DNA from: Rosa chinensis
Lineage: Eukaryota; Streptophyta; Magnoliopsida; Rosales; Rosaceae
Length of the DNA stretch: 64,000 nucleotides
NCBI RefSeq assembly: GCF_002994745.2
Contig: NC_037088.1
Location: forward strand, 59,476,397-59,540,396
Reading direction: 5' to 3'
Shown in pieces: positions 1 through 12,557 of the stretch. Under the pieces are notes generated by a model. It ran no database searches. It was not told the DNA's origin and saw only the letters and a program-made list of their open reading frames with translations. Position 1 is the first letter of the stretch. Every line of letters begins with the position of its first letter. A program made the position numbers and the translations under genes.

Positions 1-75
1 ATTGGTAGCTCAATTTTGAAACCGAAAGTTTTGGTTTTGAAGTTGGTAATACTTATAACCGATTCGAACCGACCA
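1..75 (+). repeat. Dispersed repeat fragment (second copy near 34.7 kb)
   Basis: The first 60 or so bases (core TGAAGTTGGTAATAC) reappear almost unchanged at about 34688-34750 in the same orientation, with the same preceding stretch (CTCAATTTTGAAAC). This is a dispersed repeat, probably a transposon fragment. Its family is not recognised and the element is cut by the window edge. Confidence 0.55.
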
Positions 76-164
76 AGTGACAGCTCTAGATATACCCATA
101 GTCCCATACACAATTATAATCACTTTTGAGCTTATTAGTTAAGAAACCTAACGTACACCTTATA

Positions 165-217
165 ATTTGCGATGTTTAACGTTTAATGAAATTGTACTTG
201 TGAAATTTTAAATTTTC

Positions 218-248
<31 letters not shown>

Positions 249-2195
249 TCTATTAAACGTAAGTATTCGTGCTTGGATAACGGCTCAAAATTAATCTCAT
301 GGAAATCTGATTTTCCCGCAAAAGAGATTCTATCACGTGAATATGTTTTTTTTTTCTTTTTTTTTTGAATGAAGGGCTGGTGCGGCTGCCCTCAAGCCTT
401 GATTAATGAAACTGTCGAATACAATTTGGGGGGGGGGGGGGGGGCATTGAGCCTAAACCCCTGATTACAATAAGCATATAGAGTATTTTCTGAAATAATA
501 TCAGAAATCTCTACAGGAGACTTGTATTCTAACAAGCACCAACTAGCAAAGAGTGCCCAATTAGCTACTCAATTTGCTTTAACATAGCAGTGACATAGCG
601 GAAAGATAACTCGATATGTAACCCGATTACAACATAGCATAATTACCAGCTTTAGTACAGTTTTCCTACTATATTGCCGCCGAAAAATAAATCTGACGAT
701 ATTTAGTCTCACCCTGCCACTAGGCGGCAGCGCCTATTTAACGAAGCAAATAACTAGTCGCCGACCTAGAGCATACGAGGCACACTGAAGGTGCATGCTG
801 GGTCCAAGCCCTCGTCGCCCTACCACTAAGTGATAGGGGATTATTGCTACCATAAAGCTACAAATAAGTAAATATATGTAACAATAAAACATAAAAGAAA
901 ATAAATCTAGAGCCATAGGCCAAGTTCAGGCCCAATAATCATTAGGCCCAGCAAGAAACAAACAGGATTCCAGCCCAAGCCGACAACCTAGCCCCACTAA
1001 CTCTGCCACCACCACCACAACGCCACCACCGTCGCGCCTCTGCCTTGTCCCTACCTTCTCCCAGATCCCAGCCACCCTAACAGGTAGATCGCTAACCGAT
1101 CTGACCAAGCAGCCAAGACACTAGCAAAAAAGATGAAAAACCAGCAACACAGCTCGACACCATAGCTGCAACAACGCTAAACCTCCATCTCCACCCTCCA
1201 ACCGGCCTGTCCCCATCCATCCCTTGCCAAGCACCACTGCCTACCCGGCCATCCAACCCACTCAACCTGAGATCCAATCAGACTCGATCGGGATTGAGTG
1301 GTTCAGTCTCAACAGCGGCTCAAACTCGACCACTAGCATCCTTTCCATCTGGGAGAAACATCAACACGAAGGCCAGAGCCCGTCCGACTGCACACGCCAA
1401 CGAGGCCAGAGGCCCGCACCGACAGACGAGGAAGAGTTTTGACGGGGAAACCCTAGTTTGAGAGAGAAAACGAGAGAGACAAAAATTGGAATTGTTCTAC
1501 ATGAATCAAAGGATGTGAATACGCTCTTTAATGGAGCTTTAAAGTTAATTAGTCATGACGAAGCAACCATCTCTTTTTCTTGGTAGTTGGTAGTCTGAAT
1601 ACATACTACCAAGTTGTTCTATAAACTACTAGGCATACATACTAAGTTGTTGATTTAAACTAATCATCAACGTTACTGTCACACTTCAATTTCAAAATTT
1701 AGTAAAGTGTTAGTATTTATTAATTACTTTAGATAAAATAAAATTGGAGAGTATTGTATGCACCAACAGTATAAGTACACGGTAGATTATTTTAATCTCT
1801 AAAAAAATAACAGCGATGTTTAATGTTTAGCGAAATTATAATTATGAATATTTTAAATTGCATTCAATATATATATATATATATATGTCAACTAAATATT
1901 AAAATATTCTCTCAAACCTAGGTATTCGTGCTTGGCTAAGGGCTCAATATTAATTTCATGAAAATCTCATTTTCCCTCGTGAACTTCTATCACGGAGAAA
2001 CGCTCTTTAATGAAATTTTGTATTTTAATTTGTCATGACCCACAAACCATTTTTTTCTTCTCTTGGTAGGCAGGATACCTATCAATATTTCTGGTAAACA
2101 ACTGGTCATACATATTAAGTTGTTGACATAAAATAATCTTTAACACTACAGTCACAGTTTCAATTTCACAATTCAGTCAAAATGTTAGATTTCAC
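165..2195 (+). repeat. Two-copy tandem duplication of AT-rich sequence
   Basis: Two diverged head-to-tail copies of a segment of about 400 bp are visible. Copy A runs from about 165 to 345 and continues at 1513-1725. Copy B runs from about 1812 to 2195. Shared landmarks in order are GCGATGTTTAA, an (AT)n tract (about 221-249 and 1868-1887), GTATTCGTGCTTGG, CTCTTTAATG, GTCATGAC and AGTTGTTGA. Copy A is split by the retroposon at 346-1512, so copy B serves as the empty-site reference for that insertion. No coding potential is seen. The remainder, 76-164 and 1726-1811, is AT-rich and featureless. Confidence 0.7.
346..1512 (-). mobile_element. Poly(A)-tailed non-coding retroposon, minus orientation
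   Basis: Read on the minus strand this is a GC-rich body of about 1.17 kb that ends in a poly(A) tail (T-run at 346-367). It is flanked by an imperfect target-site duplication, ACGTGAATATG at 335-345 and ATGTGAATACG at 1513-1523 (9 of 11 identical). The intact copy of the host repeat at 1961-2010 lacks the insert, which supports these borders. No reverse transcriptase or gag-like frame is seen, so it is probably a non-autonomous LINE-dependent element. A poly-G run lies at about 428-444. Short frames here (734-916, 926-1277, 1224-1442) show no recognisable domain. Confidence 0.65.
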
Positions 2196-2991
2196 TGTTT
2201 TAGATCACTTAAATTTTTGCATAAGATAGAAAGTGTAGTTAATCCTAATATATACATGTATTGTGTGGACTACCAATGCCAAGTATAATTTTTATGGTGT
2301 GAACTTTATTGAATTTTTCTTCTGGTCAATCTGATGCATACTTCCCATTTTCCCAATATATTAGACTGCTTGTAGGCACATGTATTTACACTAATGAATT
2401 ACTGAGACAAGCAAATTACTGAATTAAATGGGACATTGAGTATTAATGAAACTATAGGTAGGTTCTAACTAATAACTTGTCATCATCACTCTTTCAGCAT
2501 GTGTAAAGGAGTCCTTAGTCATCAAAGGGCTCCAGAATTGACATACATAGATAGGCTTCAATAGGTCTTACCCATTTGTTAATTATAGAGATAGTGACTT
2601 GATAAGCAATATTTAGAGATGTCTTAAGAGTTAAGATCAATTATCATAATCACCTTGCAGTTGGGGTTAATTAGAGATTTACTGATCTTGTTGTTTGCTT
2701 GGAATAGAATTTGAACCTAGTATGATCATTTATCATAATCACCTTGCAATTGGAATAGAATTTCTTATCTCACTTTACTGGAGATAAAACTCAAATGATA
2801 TTTCATTTAGATTTTCTATCGAAAAAATAAATTTAAAGGGCTAATGAAATTTTATTTTAACTTTTTTTTTTCATCAATATTTTTGATGTTTTCATTCTGA
2901 AATAGTAATAGAATAAAAATAAAATTTTGAAAGGGATAAAAAGGAAAAAGGGTTAGTAGAGAAGCGGAAAAGAAAGTCATCCATCTCGATT
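2196..2991. other. AT-rich intergenic sequence, nothing recognised
   Basis: No open frame of note, terminal repeat or RNA gene was seen. A short phrase, ATCATAATCACCTTGCA, occurs twice (about 2643 and 2731). Confidence 0.5.
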
Positions 2992-4462
2992 TTTTTTTAG
3001 GGGAACAGAATCATGTTCCATTAAATAACGACATCACTGCGTCAAGTTAAAGGGTTTAAGAGAAACTACTCATAATACAAGTACAAGCACAATATTGACT
3101 ATCAGAGCAGCCAAACACTCCTAACCAAAAACCTAAAAGCCTAAAGGAACTGGAAGGAAAAAAAAGAACCTCCCTAACCCTAAAGCCTCGTTTGGTTCAC
3201 GAAAGGGAAATCGATTCCCTTGTCTTTTCCGTGGGGAATGGAAACTAAAGTTCCTGTTAGATTTCCTTTCCTGTATTTGGTAAAGTAGGGAAAGCATCCA
3301 GGAAAGATCATTTGATTTCCCTTCCGATGTTTGGTTGGTGCAGGAAAGGAAAGTAAAAATATATCAATGTTTCAATAATACTCTTCTATTTTAAAATACA
3401 AAACAACCTGGAATGAATTTTTAACACTACCAAGGATACTCGAGCAATTAATGCTAGGGTATTATTGTCCAAAATTATTGCAATTAATGCTGGGAAATGG
3501 GATGGGAAACTCAATCGCATGAAGTTTGAGTGAAATGAGTTTACCCCCAACTTTCCCCTATGTCAGGAAAGCATTTCCGGACTTTGTGGTTACCAAACAA
3601 AGGAAAGGAATAAGTTTCCTTTCCCAAGTCCTCAAATATGCGAAACAAACGAGGCCTAAATGGAGCAGAGCTCACTTATTTGAAAAAAGAAAAAACAAGC
3701 TACGCCTACACAATCTTCAATCAAAGCACTGCCTTGGAACTTTGACGCCTAAAGACCTCAAGGGTGTACATCGCAACACCCAAAACAAAGACAGCTTCAA
3801 TCAAAAATAGCATAGGCCTACATCACTCTCCAAAGGCCCACACCAAGCCCGATCCAAAAGGAAAAGACAGATAGTGGGTTAGTGCAGCTAGATTGCATTA
3901 CTGCAATCCAGGCAGGCAGCGGCCCATTGGCCCATAGCCCAACATCCACCCACATCCCCTAAGATCGAGATGCAACGCCGGCCCTCGAGGGAGCCTCCAG
4001 CCGTCAACAATCTAGCGGTCGACCACTATCCTTCACCATCGCTGGTCTTTAAGAGAAGCCCCTAAACACCGACTTGGACTCAAAAGATCACGATCAGACT
4101 GCCTCCCTCAAGACGCAAACCTCCGCCTTTCTAAGACGCTTCAAACACCGATGAAAAATCGCTGCCTCTACTGCTGCTGCGATTGACGAGACCACAACAC
4201 TTAGACCCGCACCCTCTATCACCTCAGCCGAATGTTGCTACGAACTGGAGCCTTACTGCCTAAAAGTGGGCTATCGAACACCAAAGCACCTTACGTCGTA
4301 GACCAAGGGACTACACCGCCGTCTCCCTACCATCGCCGCCTCACTGCTATCTGGTCTGGATACAGCATGGTCGCCTCCGCTACACGAAACTCTAAGTTTC
4401 GCTCTTGAGGTCGCTCCGTATTGCTCGGAGGCCTCCAATATGAATTCCGTGAGCAAGCCATT
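2992..4462 (-). mobile_element. Poly(A)-tailed retroposon with a nested MITE
   Basis: This is a minus-oriented element with a T-run at its left end. The flanking duplication CATCTCGATT is present at 2982-2991 and 4463-4472, a perfect 10-bp match. The right two thirds is GC-rich (3900-4440), as in the other copies of the family. The stretch 3187-3655 inside it is a separate inverted-repeat element. No protein domain was recognised. Confidence 0.65.
3187..3655. mobile_element. MITE with GCCTCGTTTGGTTC-type inverted ends
   Basis: The ends are imperfect inverted repeats: GCCTCGTTTGGTTC on the left and GAAACAAACGAGGC on the right. The flank CTAAA occurs on both sides and may be the target duplication. 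The interior is rich in GGAAA/TTTCC runs that fold back on each other. It encodes nothing recognisable; the 94-residue frame at 3526-3810 crosses its border and looks accidental. It sits inside the retroposon at 2992-4462 and is therefore the younger insertion. Confidence 0.55.
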
Positions 4463-4895
4463 CATCTCGATTAATATGGCAGGTAATGATAAAATGCACA
4501 TGATATTTTTCTTTTTTTGTTGGTTCAATTCGCTAAATCATGTTTTACATACAGAATCCATGTAATAAAATGCACAAGATATTTTTCTTTTTTTAATAAT
4601 GAACCAATAAGACACATTATTGAATTGTACACGTCTCAATTTTCCCCTATTTAATTATACTTTTCCTCCTATTTTGCACCCCCAAAAAAAAAAAACGTTT
4701 TCCTCCTATTTCCTTCCATTTTTAAACGCATTTACAACACAACAGACCAAACAGTAATATGATAAATTTTTCTTTTTTGGTTTAAACTTAAAAGTTAAAA
4801 CAGTAATCGAATTGGCTTGGTTGGTGACATTGAATCTTCTTTGAGAGCTTTTTTGCTAAGCTTCATCTCTACAATCCCATTCAGGATTCAGCCAT

Positions 4896-4902
4896 TATAA
4901 AA
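4896..4902 (+). promoter_or_regulatory. Putative TATA box of the auxin carrier gene
   Basis: TATAAAA lies about 800 bp before the start codon at 5698. Transcription would begin near 4925-4935, giving a long leader. That leader probably contains an intron, because a pyrimidine-rich acceptor (TTTTTCAG, ending about 5678) lies 20 bases before the ATG. Several ATGs in 5246-5650 would otherwise be upstream starts. Confidence 0.4.
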
Positions 4903-5697
4903 GTGCTCCATCATTCATGCCACACAGAAAGTGGAGAGAGAATAGAGAGCCAAGTACACTGACAGAAGCTATCTAAAATCTCTGCATCAGTTTAACAGAA
5001 ACACAGAGACAGAGAAGGGAGATAGTCTATTATATTCAGCATTAGTGCTCTACTTCTCCTCCTTTTCTGTCAGATCTCTATACCCTCTCAAATCACAGGA
5101 ATCAATCTCCCCAAGAAAACCAAACCCCTCGAAGCTTTTATTTCATCCCTCCTTTTCACCTCGAAGTCTTTAAGAGGCGGATACACCTTTTTACCTGTGA
5201 GTATCTTCTTTGACACTACCCCAGATTTTGTTGCTAATTCAATTCTCACACAAAAAAGCCAGCATTCAATGTTTGGCTGCGTCTGAGACAACTCAGACAA
5301 GTCTTTCTACTTACAAGTTTATATTTAAGTCTCTCTGTAACGTAAATTCTTGGAACTTGAAAGTTCAATAATACTCTCTGCAGGAAAACAAAAGAAAGTA
5401 ACGGACTGCTCTGGTTTCTTTGTTTCACAGGTTAAACGAGATAAACCAGTCTCTCTGTTTTTTACTGGCAAATGGTATTTGGGAGTTACAGAAAGCAACC
5501 TTGAAAAGCTCTCAGGCTTTCTACATTATAAATACCAGATCAAACTTTCTAAACAAGGTGAAACAACCCCCCATTCTCTTCTTCGTAAGCAAAAGACCAT
5601 GGCTTTTCACTCTTATTTACGTTTTGGTTTAGTTCTCTGGGGGATTTAAACCAAACCGGTTGTGTGCATCTTTTTCAGGTCGATTTTGTCTGTAGAA

Positions 5698-8600
5698 ATG
5701 TTACCTCAGAAGCAAGCAGAGGAGGCCATAGTGAGCCAGAGCATTGATCATGAAGACAGAGACGAAGAAATCCCAGATCACCATCAAACTGGTTTCAGCC
5801 TCAGCAACTTTCTCTGGCATGGTGGCTCTGTTTATGATGCCTGGTTCAGCTGTGCATCAAATCAAGTAAGAAACTTTAAACAAAAACCCAACTCGGAATT
5901 TCTGCTTTTTGAGTACCCTTTTCGATTCTGACTATTGGGTTTTGATTGTTTTTGCAGGTTGCTCAAGTTCTGCTGACACTGCCATACTCCTTCTCTCAAC
6001 TTGGTATGCTTTCAGGCATCATATTTCAAGTGTTTTATGGCATTTTGGGGAGCTGGACTGCTTATCTCATTAGTATTCTGTATGTTGAGTACCGAAGCCG
6101 AAAGGAGAAGGAAAATGTTAACTTCAAGAATCATGTCATCCAGGTTAGTATTCTTCCAATATAGCCAAAACAAAATATCAACTTTATCACAATTCCAAGA
6201 GGCCTAAAACCATTTTTGATTCACTCTTTGTTTTACTTTGAAAATTGTTTGCAGTGGTTTGAAGTGCTAGATGGTTTGTTGGGTCCATACTGGAAAGCAA
6301 TTGGTTTAGCCTTCAACTGTACTTTCCTCCTCTGTGGATCTGTCATTCAGCTCATAGGTTGTGCAAGGTCTGTAAATTTAACACAATTCTTTTATCCTCA
6401 TTTTAATCTAGAGGTAAAAAGGAAATGGGGTTTGCTTTCGGGTTTGCTCAAGGATTAAATTCATTTTCAGTCCCTGTGTTTTGGTCTAATTTCAATTTCA
6501 ATTCCTTTTTTTTTTCAAATTGATTCTTTTTGGTCGTTGCATTTCCGAGGAAGTCATCAATCTTGGTCACCGGAGCCAAATTCCGTCATATCCCCCCACA
6601 GCTTTCTGAAACTGAACATGGTTTTTGGTTCAGTGATTCTAGCTACAAATTGACGGAATTTTGGCGGTAGCTAAGATTGAAAAAGTTCGAAAAACACAAT
6701 GATAAAAAAGGCCAAGTTGGTAACACATGCATGGAATTGACCAAAACACAATGGACCACAAAAGATTTTACCCCTTTTTTAATGCACTAATTTTTGTTTC
6801 TATAATTACACAGTAATATCTACTATATAAATGACCATCTGGACAAGAGGACATGGACATACATATTTGGAGCTTGTTGTGCCACCACTGTGTTCATACC
6901 CTCATTCCACAACTACAGAATTTGGTCTTTCCTTGGTCTTGGAATGACCACCTACACTGCTTGGTATATGACCATTGCGGCCCTCATTCATGGCCAGGTG
7001 ATCTAATCAAACGATCCGAATCGTTCCCGATGGGTTTTTGTGTTCTGTTTCCTCCATTGATTCGAGTTAAATGTGTTTCACAGGTTGAGGGTGTAACACA
7101 CTCAGGACCAGATAAGTTGGTTTTGTACTTCACTGGCGCCACCAATATACTATACACTTTCGGCGGGCACGCCGTCACTGTGTGAGTGTTTAGCTTAACT
7201 TTGTGTACTTTAAATTTTCTTAGTTGAGATAATAATCATGATGTTCCCTCTGTGTTTTCTGGTCTCTTTTCAAGATGGTGGGTTTTTATTTTTATTTTTA
7301 ACACAGTTGCTTTTAAGATACAGCTTTTGCTTGCCATTAATGGGTTGGTGACTTGGTGCAACTGTGCAGAAGAGAATATGATGAGAGGAAAATGAAAATG
7401 AGATATCATATATAATGTGAATGAAAGAATATAATAGCTGCTTACCAAAAACAAAAAAAAGAATATAATAGCTGGAATACTATGGTGATTGTGGACCTTG
7501 TGGTACATATTTAAATATTCTACATTTGTCATATGGATCATATTGACTTTGAGTCACTAACACACCTTAATGTTCTAATCCTAAAGTTGAATCGTAAAGT
7601 TGAATCTTTTCGGTAGCTTTTGAAGAAATACAGAGGTTATAGACTTACAGTTTGTCATCATATGGCTATTACATCTATGAAATTTTTTATGGTATACTTT
7701 TCCAGGGAGATCATGCATGCAATGTGGAAGCCTCAGAAGTTCAAGTACGTTTATCTGTTTGCAACCCTCTATGTATTCACCCTAACCCTTCCATCTGCTA
7801 CTGCTGTCTACTGGGCCTTTGGTGACCAACTCCTCGATCACTCAAACGCCTTCTCGCTCCTTCCCCGGACTAGGTGGCGTGACGCAGGGGTTTCGCTGAT
7901 GCTCATTCACCAGGTGATCATCATCCATATATAATATACATGCAACTAATTTCTTGAAATTAAGTAGCAATCAACTTATCCCATGCCTAACCTAAAATTG
8001 TTGCTTTCTTAGGCATTTCAAACATATAGACTTTGGAACATAACATGTCACATTGTCTAGCATTAGAGGATTTCTCTATTCGTATATGTATGTTGATGTA
8101 TTTGGATCCACCATGTGGTTGGTGTATGCATGCAGTTCATCACTTTTGGGTTTGCTTGTACGCCATTGTATTTCGTGTGGGAGAAAGTAATAGGAATGCA
8201 TGACACGAAGAGCATTTGTCTAAGAGCACTTGCTAGGTTGCCGGTGGTGATTCCCATATGGTTCTTGGCCATCATATTTCCTTTCTTCGGTCCCATTAAC
8301 TCCGCTGTTGGAGCTCTTTTGGTCAGCTTCACTGTTTACATTATACCCTCTTTAGCTCATATGCTCACTTACCGATCTGCCTCTGCTCGAAAGGTAAATT
8401 AGTACAGTTTAGTCCACTCCATTGAATTGTACGCAGTATCAAACAAGCCTTAACTGTGTAACTTTGATTTGTGTATGCAGAATGCGGCAGAGAAGCTTCC
8501 CTTCTTCCTTCCTAGCTGGACTGGAATGTACGTGGTGAATGCATTTATAGTGGTGTGGGTGTTGATAGTCGGGTTTGGATTCGGAGGATGGGCTAGCATG

Positions 8601-8705
8601 ACCAACTTCATCAAGCAAGTCGACACTTTTGGGCTGTTTGCCAAGTGTTACCAGTGTCCACCGCGAGTCTCAGCTGCTACACCACCACATCCATTGCATC
8701 ACTAA
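5698..8705 (+). CDS. AUX1/LAX1: Auxin influx carrier, AUX1/LAX1 clade
   Basis: This is a proton-coupled permease that imports auxin across the plasma membrane (amino acid/auxin permease family). Exons: 5698-5865, 5958-6143, 6255-6367, 6814-6997, 7084-7181, 7706-7913, 8136-8393 and 8481-8705, giving 479 residues in one continuous frame. Family signatures include FLWHGGSVYDAWFSCASNQ, VLLTLPYSFSQLG, SNIYYIND, FGGHAVTVEIMHAMWKPQKF and the C-terminal GFGFGGWAS and DTFGLFAKCYQC. About ten hydrophobic spans are visible. GMHDTKSICLRALARLP and the KQAEEAIV N-terminus place it with AUX1/LAX1 rather than LAX2 or LAX3, judged from memory of the Arabidopsis proteins. Length and exon count fit the family. 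Intron 3 carries a MITE. No defect is seen. The choice between AUX1 and LAX1 needs a tree. Confidence 0.95.
6459..6774. mobile_element. Foldback MITE in intron 3 of the auxin carrier gene
   Basis: The ends are imperfect inverted repeats: TGTGTTTTGGTCTAATT near 6475 and AATTGACCAAAACACA near 6735. The extensions TTCATTTTCAG and its counterpart near 6765 are weaker. The interior is non-coding. The target duplication is not clear. The insertion lies inside the intron and leaves the splice sites untouched. Confidence 0.45.
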
Positions 8706-9600
8706 GCTCAGTTCTCATCGTCATTTAGTACATTGTGTGATGATTTGCCTCAGCTTTTGTGTAGCCTTCAATTATAAAAAGTGGTTCTCTTTTGTGAAAT
8801 GTGAATGGTAAGGTTTCTTTTAGAGTTCAGTCAAGCTGTTCTTGTATGTGTTCTCTTTCAAGTAATCATGATAAAGGATCAATGGTTATTATGGGTTTCA
8901 ATATAAGATGGATGGTGTCATGGGGCTACAAATTTTGAAAGCTCCCGTCTTTTTTTACTTTTGGTCACAAGTTCTGTGCTCTCTTTTTTTTGTTGGTCAA
9001 TGCTTCTGTGCTCTCTATGATTCACACTTTACCAACCAAGACCATGTTCCTAAATCCAAAAACTGAAAAACGTATTGTGATGATGAGTGATGAACAATAC
9101 CAGTTCATGCTTGTACTTTTGCGGTTTGGTTTTACCGAGAAAGTGTGGCGTATGTATAGACTGGACCTGAAATTTGAACAGAAAACTGAATTTGTAAGAA
9201 CTAAGAGGAGCTTCATCCCCATATTGTATACAAGGAGCCCGGTTACTATGACTAATTAAATCATGAAGCATGCTCTAATCCAAGAAAGTTACTCTAACCA
9301 AGATATCCTTGGTACCTATGTCATCTCAATAGAAACAAGGCGAGAAGGTGCCATAGTCGAGTCTAGCTTTAGTGACCAACGATGCACAAGCAAAATTCGT
9401 TTCTTAAATCAATTATCTATAACTAATACTTTCGGAGTCCTTACGTTGTAAACTCTGGTTGTTCCAGAGGATTTTCTCTATAATTTTATTTTCTTGCTTC
9501 AAAAAAAAAAAAAAAAAACTTTCAAAGTCCTTTAGAATAATCTTACAACATAATATGTCATTATTTAACAAGAGAGAAAAAAAAAATCACTTGCAGTTTA
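8706..9600. other. 3' flank of the auxin carrier gene, no gene seen
   Basis: The first 150-300 bp is probably the 3' untranslated region. After that come AT-rich sequence, a T-run and an A-run (about 9499-9518). The frames at 8990-9259 and 9263-9451 have no recognisable domain and unremarkable composition. Confidence 0.4.
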
Positions 9601-10719
9601 TCATGTTCAGATTACTTCAAACAACGGGGGAGAAAGAAAAGCTCTGCTAGGGTTTAGGAAAATAAAAGCTCTCCTTCCCTGTCCGGCGACGGTCCCGTAC
9701 GGCGCTGTCGTCGGACGGGCTCTGTCGATTCTTTTTTAGTCCGTGTGAGGCCGTGTGGTCATAGATCGGCGCGATCTCGTGCTAGTTGGGGAGATTGTGG
9801 GGTTTGTCAGTGAGTTGAGGTGGTATGGTGTTCCTCGCTCGCATGAGGGATATGATGGGGCGATGGCAGAGACAATCCGGCTTAGGCGGTCGTGTGGCGG
9901 AGACGGTTGCAGTTCGGGGGTGGCAGTGCTGGGTTTGAGTCGGGCTTCGATGGTCGGCAGTGGTAAGGAATGCTTACCGGGAAGATGGAGGGCAGGAGAG
10001 ATGGCTAGCGATTAGAGTGGGGTAGATGGAGCTGCAGCTGGGTCGGGTCTACGTTGTTGGGCCCTTGTTGGTGGGCCGTTGTTACTAGTGTTTTAGAACT
10101 TAATGTTATTTTTGTTTTGTTTTGTTGGTAATAAGTCAATATCAAGGTTTGGTTAGGACGCACTGCAGGTTGTGACGGGGACAATTTTCTCTTTGGTAGT
10201 CTAGTGGGTCGTTTCTGTTCTGGAGTTGGGTCAGCAGCGATAACGAAAATGTCTAGCTAGACAATCACCCTTGGCCTTCTAGTGGGTAGTTCATGTCTGG
10301 TTTCGGGTAAGAGGTGATGGCGATTTGGAGCAGTAGTGGATTGACGGTGTTGACATTAAGGTGGTGATGGTGTTGGGTTTACTTTAGTCCCAGGTCTAAC
10401 GGTCCAGCTATTCAATTTGGTTGGGTTCGAATCACAACGAGTGTAGGCTTGGTCGATCGAATGCAGGGCGGGTGGACTCTGGTTGGCGAGTTAATGTTGA
10501 CAAAGTTGAGTGTCAAAGCTTCACTGCTTCTGCGCATGTTGTCCTTGTCATTTAGTTGTTGTGCAAGTTTTCTTTTAGTCGGAGCCTCGTTGGCTCCTTC
10601 AGTCAGTCATTTTAGAGTTCCAGTGTGAAGTCTAGTGGTCATTTCTATGTAATGTTGCCCAAAATCATTGTAACTAGTTTATTATTAATGAAGTTTCCTC
10701 TTGATAAAAAAAAAAAAAA
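9600..10719 (+). mobile_element. Poly(A)-tailed GC-rich retroposon, plus orientation
   Basis: The body is GC-rich (starting at about 9680, CCGGCGACGG) and ends in TTATTAATGAAGTTTCCTC, then TTGAT and a poly(A) run at 10706-10719. The same tail is found in inverse at the left end of the element at 18135-19287, which defines the family. The 5' border is uncertain. ATCACTTGCAGTTTA (about 9584) against ATCTTTGTAGTTCA after the tail may be a decayed target duplication. No coding function is recognised; the 86-residue frame at 9755-10015 has no known domain. Confidence 0.5.
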
Positions 10720-11540
10720 ATCTTTGTAGTTCACTGTTTTACAAATCGGCTCCTACATAAACTCGAATTAAAATCGATTTTATCTTCTTTTATTGGCTGA
10801 TGTTGGTTTCATTTCTCAATCAAATCTTCACGCTTGTCCTTTTTATAGGTTAGACTTCACCAAATATGAATGGATTACGGTGGCCTCATGTGATGTGTAG
10901 TGAGACTTAACAGTGTACATCAGTGACAGTGTGACACTAGTTACATATACCATGCCATGCCATGACTAAAATACCTACATTAACATCCAAACATAGATTC
11001 ACTAGTTCTATCCTTAAATTTATATATACAGTATCGAGTTTTGTTCATATCATATTTATAGACTTAAAAAAAACATATATAAAAATTAAATGAAGATACT
11101 CATATATGTTAAGCAATAAAGGCAAAATTGTAATTCTATGTGTTGCTCAAGTAATGCATGTAGAAGAATTGTGAAAAACTAATTTAATAAGGTATTGGGC
11201 AAATAATGAATGCAAAACGATGTCTTTTTTAACATGATGAACTGTTCAAAACGACATCGTTTGAAATTTATCAAGACAAGAAAAAGTTGCAAAACATCCA
11301 CGTATTTAAACACTCGTCAACCTTAACTCACAAACTTACACGCCGTCTCAGTCTTCAAGACTCCTTGATGACTTTCATCGCACACTTGGGCATGTCAAGA
11401 ATCAGAAACACCATTTAGGTACTAAATATTTTTCTTACAATTCTTCAATTTAAGTATATCATTTCCGATTGTTTTTTTTTTCTTTCAAAATTTGTGTGTT
11501 TTTTAATCAAATTCACTACTTTTCAATTATGAACAAGAAA
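10720..11540. other. AT-rich intergenic sequence
   Basis: No gene was seen. Two related phrases, AAAACGATGTC (about 11215) and AAAACGACATCGTTT (about 11255), form a weak inverted pair of a kind common near plant transposon ends. Confidence 0.4.
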
Positions 11541-12549
11541 AAATGTTGGCCATGGCTCTCCGCTTCTCCCTATCTTTGCTAAACCCTAGCCACCATGGCC
11601 GGGGACTCTATCAATGGTGCACAATGCCAACACCACGCAGATCGGCCCTCTCTGCCCCTCGCTGCCTCGTCGCTGCAATCCAACGACGAATTTGTTTGAC
11701 GAATTTTCATTTGATTATTCTCTCCATTGAAAATTGTCAAAATGAGTTCGGAACCAAGTATGGGGGTACCGCTGCTCTCTCGAGCAAGATGGCGGAAGAT
11801 CAGATTCTATCCAGGCCAGGCAGGAAGCGATTGAAGGAGGAGATTCAGGTGATCCGATCGGGGTACAACCATGGCCTTTGTACTTGGAGAAGAGTGGCGG
11901 CAGACCTTGTAGAGGGGATGGCGCTGACCAAAGCACCCCGTGGTGTGAAGATGGAGGCCTACCGCCCAGTTGGAGTGACGATCCTATCGGCGCCCCGATC
12001 TAGGGATGTTTTGGAGAGCATCATTGACCACTGATTTGTTGGTCGAATGAAGGTGAGGAGGTTGGTGATGGTCTGGAAAGTGGATCCGGCCAGAGACGAG
12101 CTTTGATCTGCTAGCTCGTTGGAGTGGTCTGCTAGTCGCGTGCCGGCGATGGTGGTCGCGATCGGGACAAACGCCGGTGACGGAAAGGCCGTGGTGCCTA
12201 GTTCTTGTTGGGTGCCAAAATCACTTTTGGGGCCCATATCAGATTGGGAGCCCAAAGAGAGTTGGAGCCCAAGGCTAAGGGCCTGGAGGTGGGCTCAACG
12301 GTGGGCTCAAAGCTGGACCTAGGCTCTTTCATGGGTCAATTTGATGGATTCCTTTCTCTAGGATTTCGAATATGGGATCCGGGTGGTGTCGATCTAGCAA
12401 AATATGTTTACCTTAATATTTTTGGTACTAGCGAATCTTCTGGAGTAGTACTAAAAAAGGATTCAAGCTATTTAGTATTGGCGGAGCACTGGTTGTTCAA
12501 TGAGTTGACCTATCTCTATATACCATTGTGGGTACTACCACATCTTCTT
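11541..12549. other. GC-rich unassigned segment, probably transposon-derived
   Basis: It resembles the bodies of the retroposons in composition, including the repeated words GGGCCT, GGAGCCCA and GGCTCAA, but no poly(A) end or target duplication was found. The frame at 11543-12034 (163 residues) and that at 12205-12666 have no recognised domain and no splice context, so they are not called as genes. Confidence 0.35.
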
Positions 12550-12557
12550 GTCTTCTT

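Noticed and set aside
3526..3810. 94-residue plus-strand frame
   Set aside because: It spans the border of a MITE and the surrounding retroposon, so it is a chance frame.
5350..5649. 99-residue frame before the auxin carrier
   Set aside because: It lies in the probable leader or leader intron, has no recognised domain, and ends before the conserved start at 5698.
9755..10015. 86-residue frame in a GC-rich patch
   Set aside because: It is inside a poly(A)-tailed retroposon and has no recognised domain.
11543..12034. 163-residue plus-strand frame
   Set aside because: There is no recognisable domain; it lies in GC-rich repeat-like sequence and a minus-strand frame of similar quality overlaps it.
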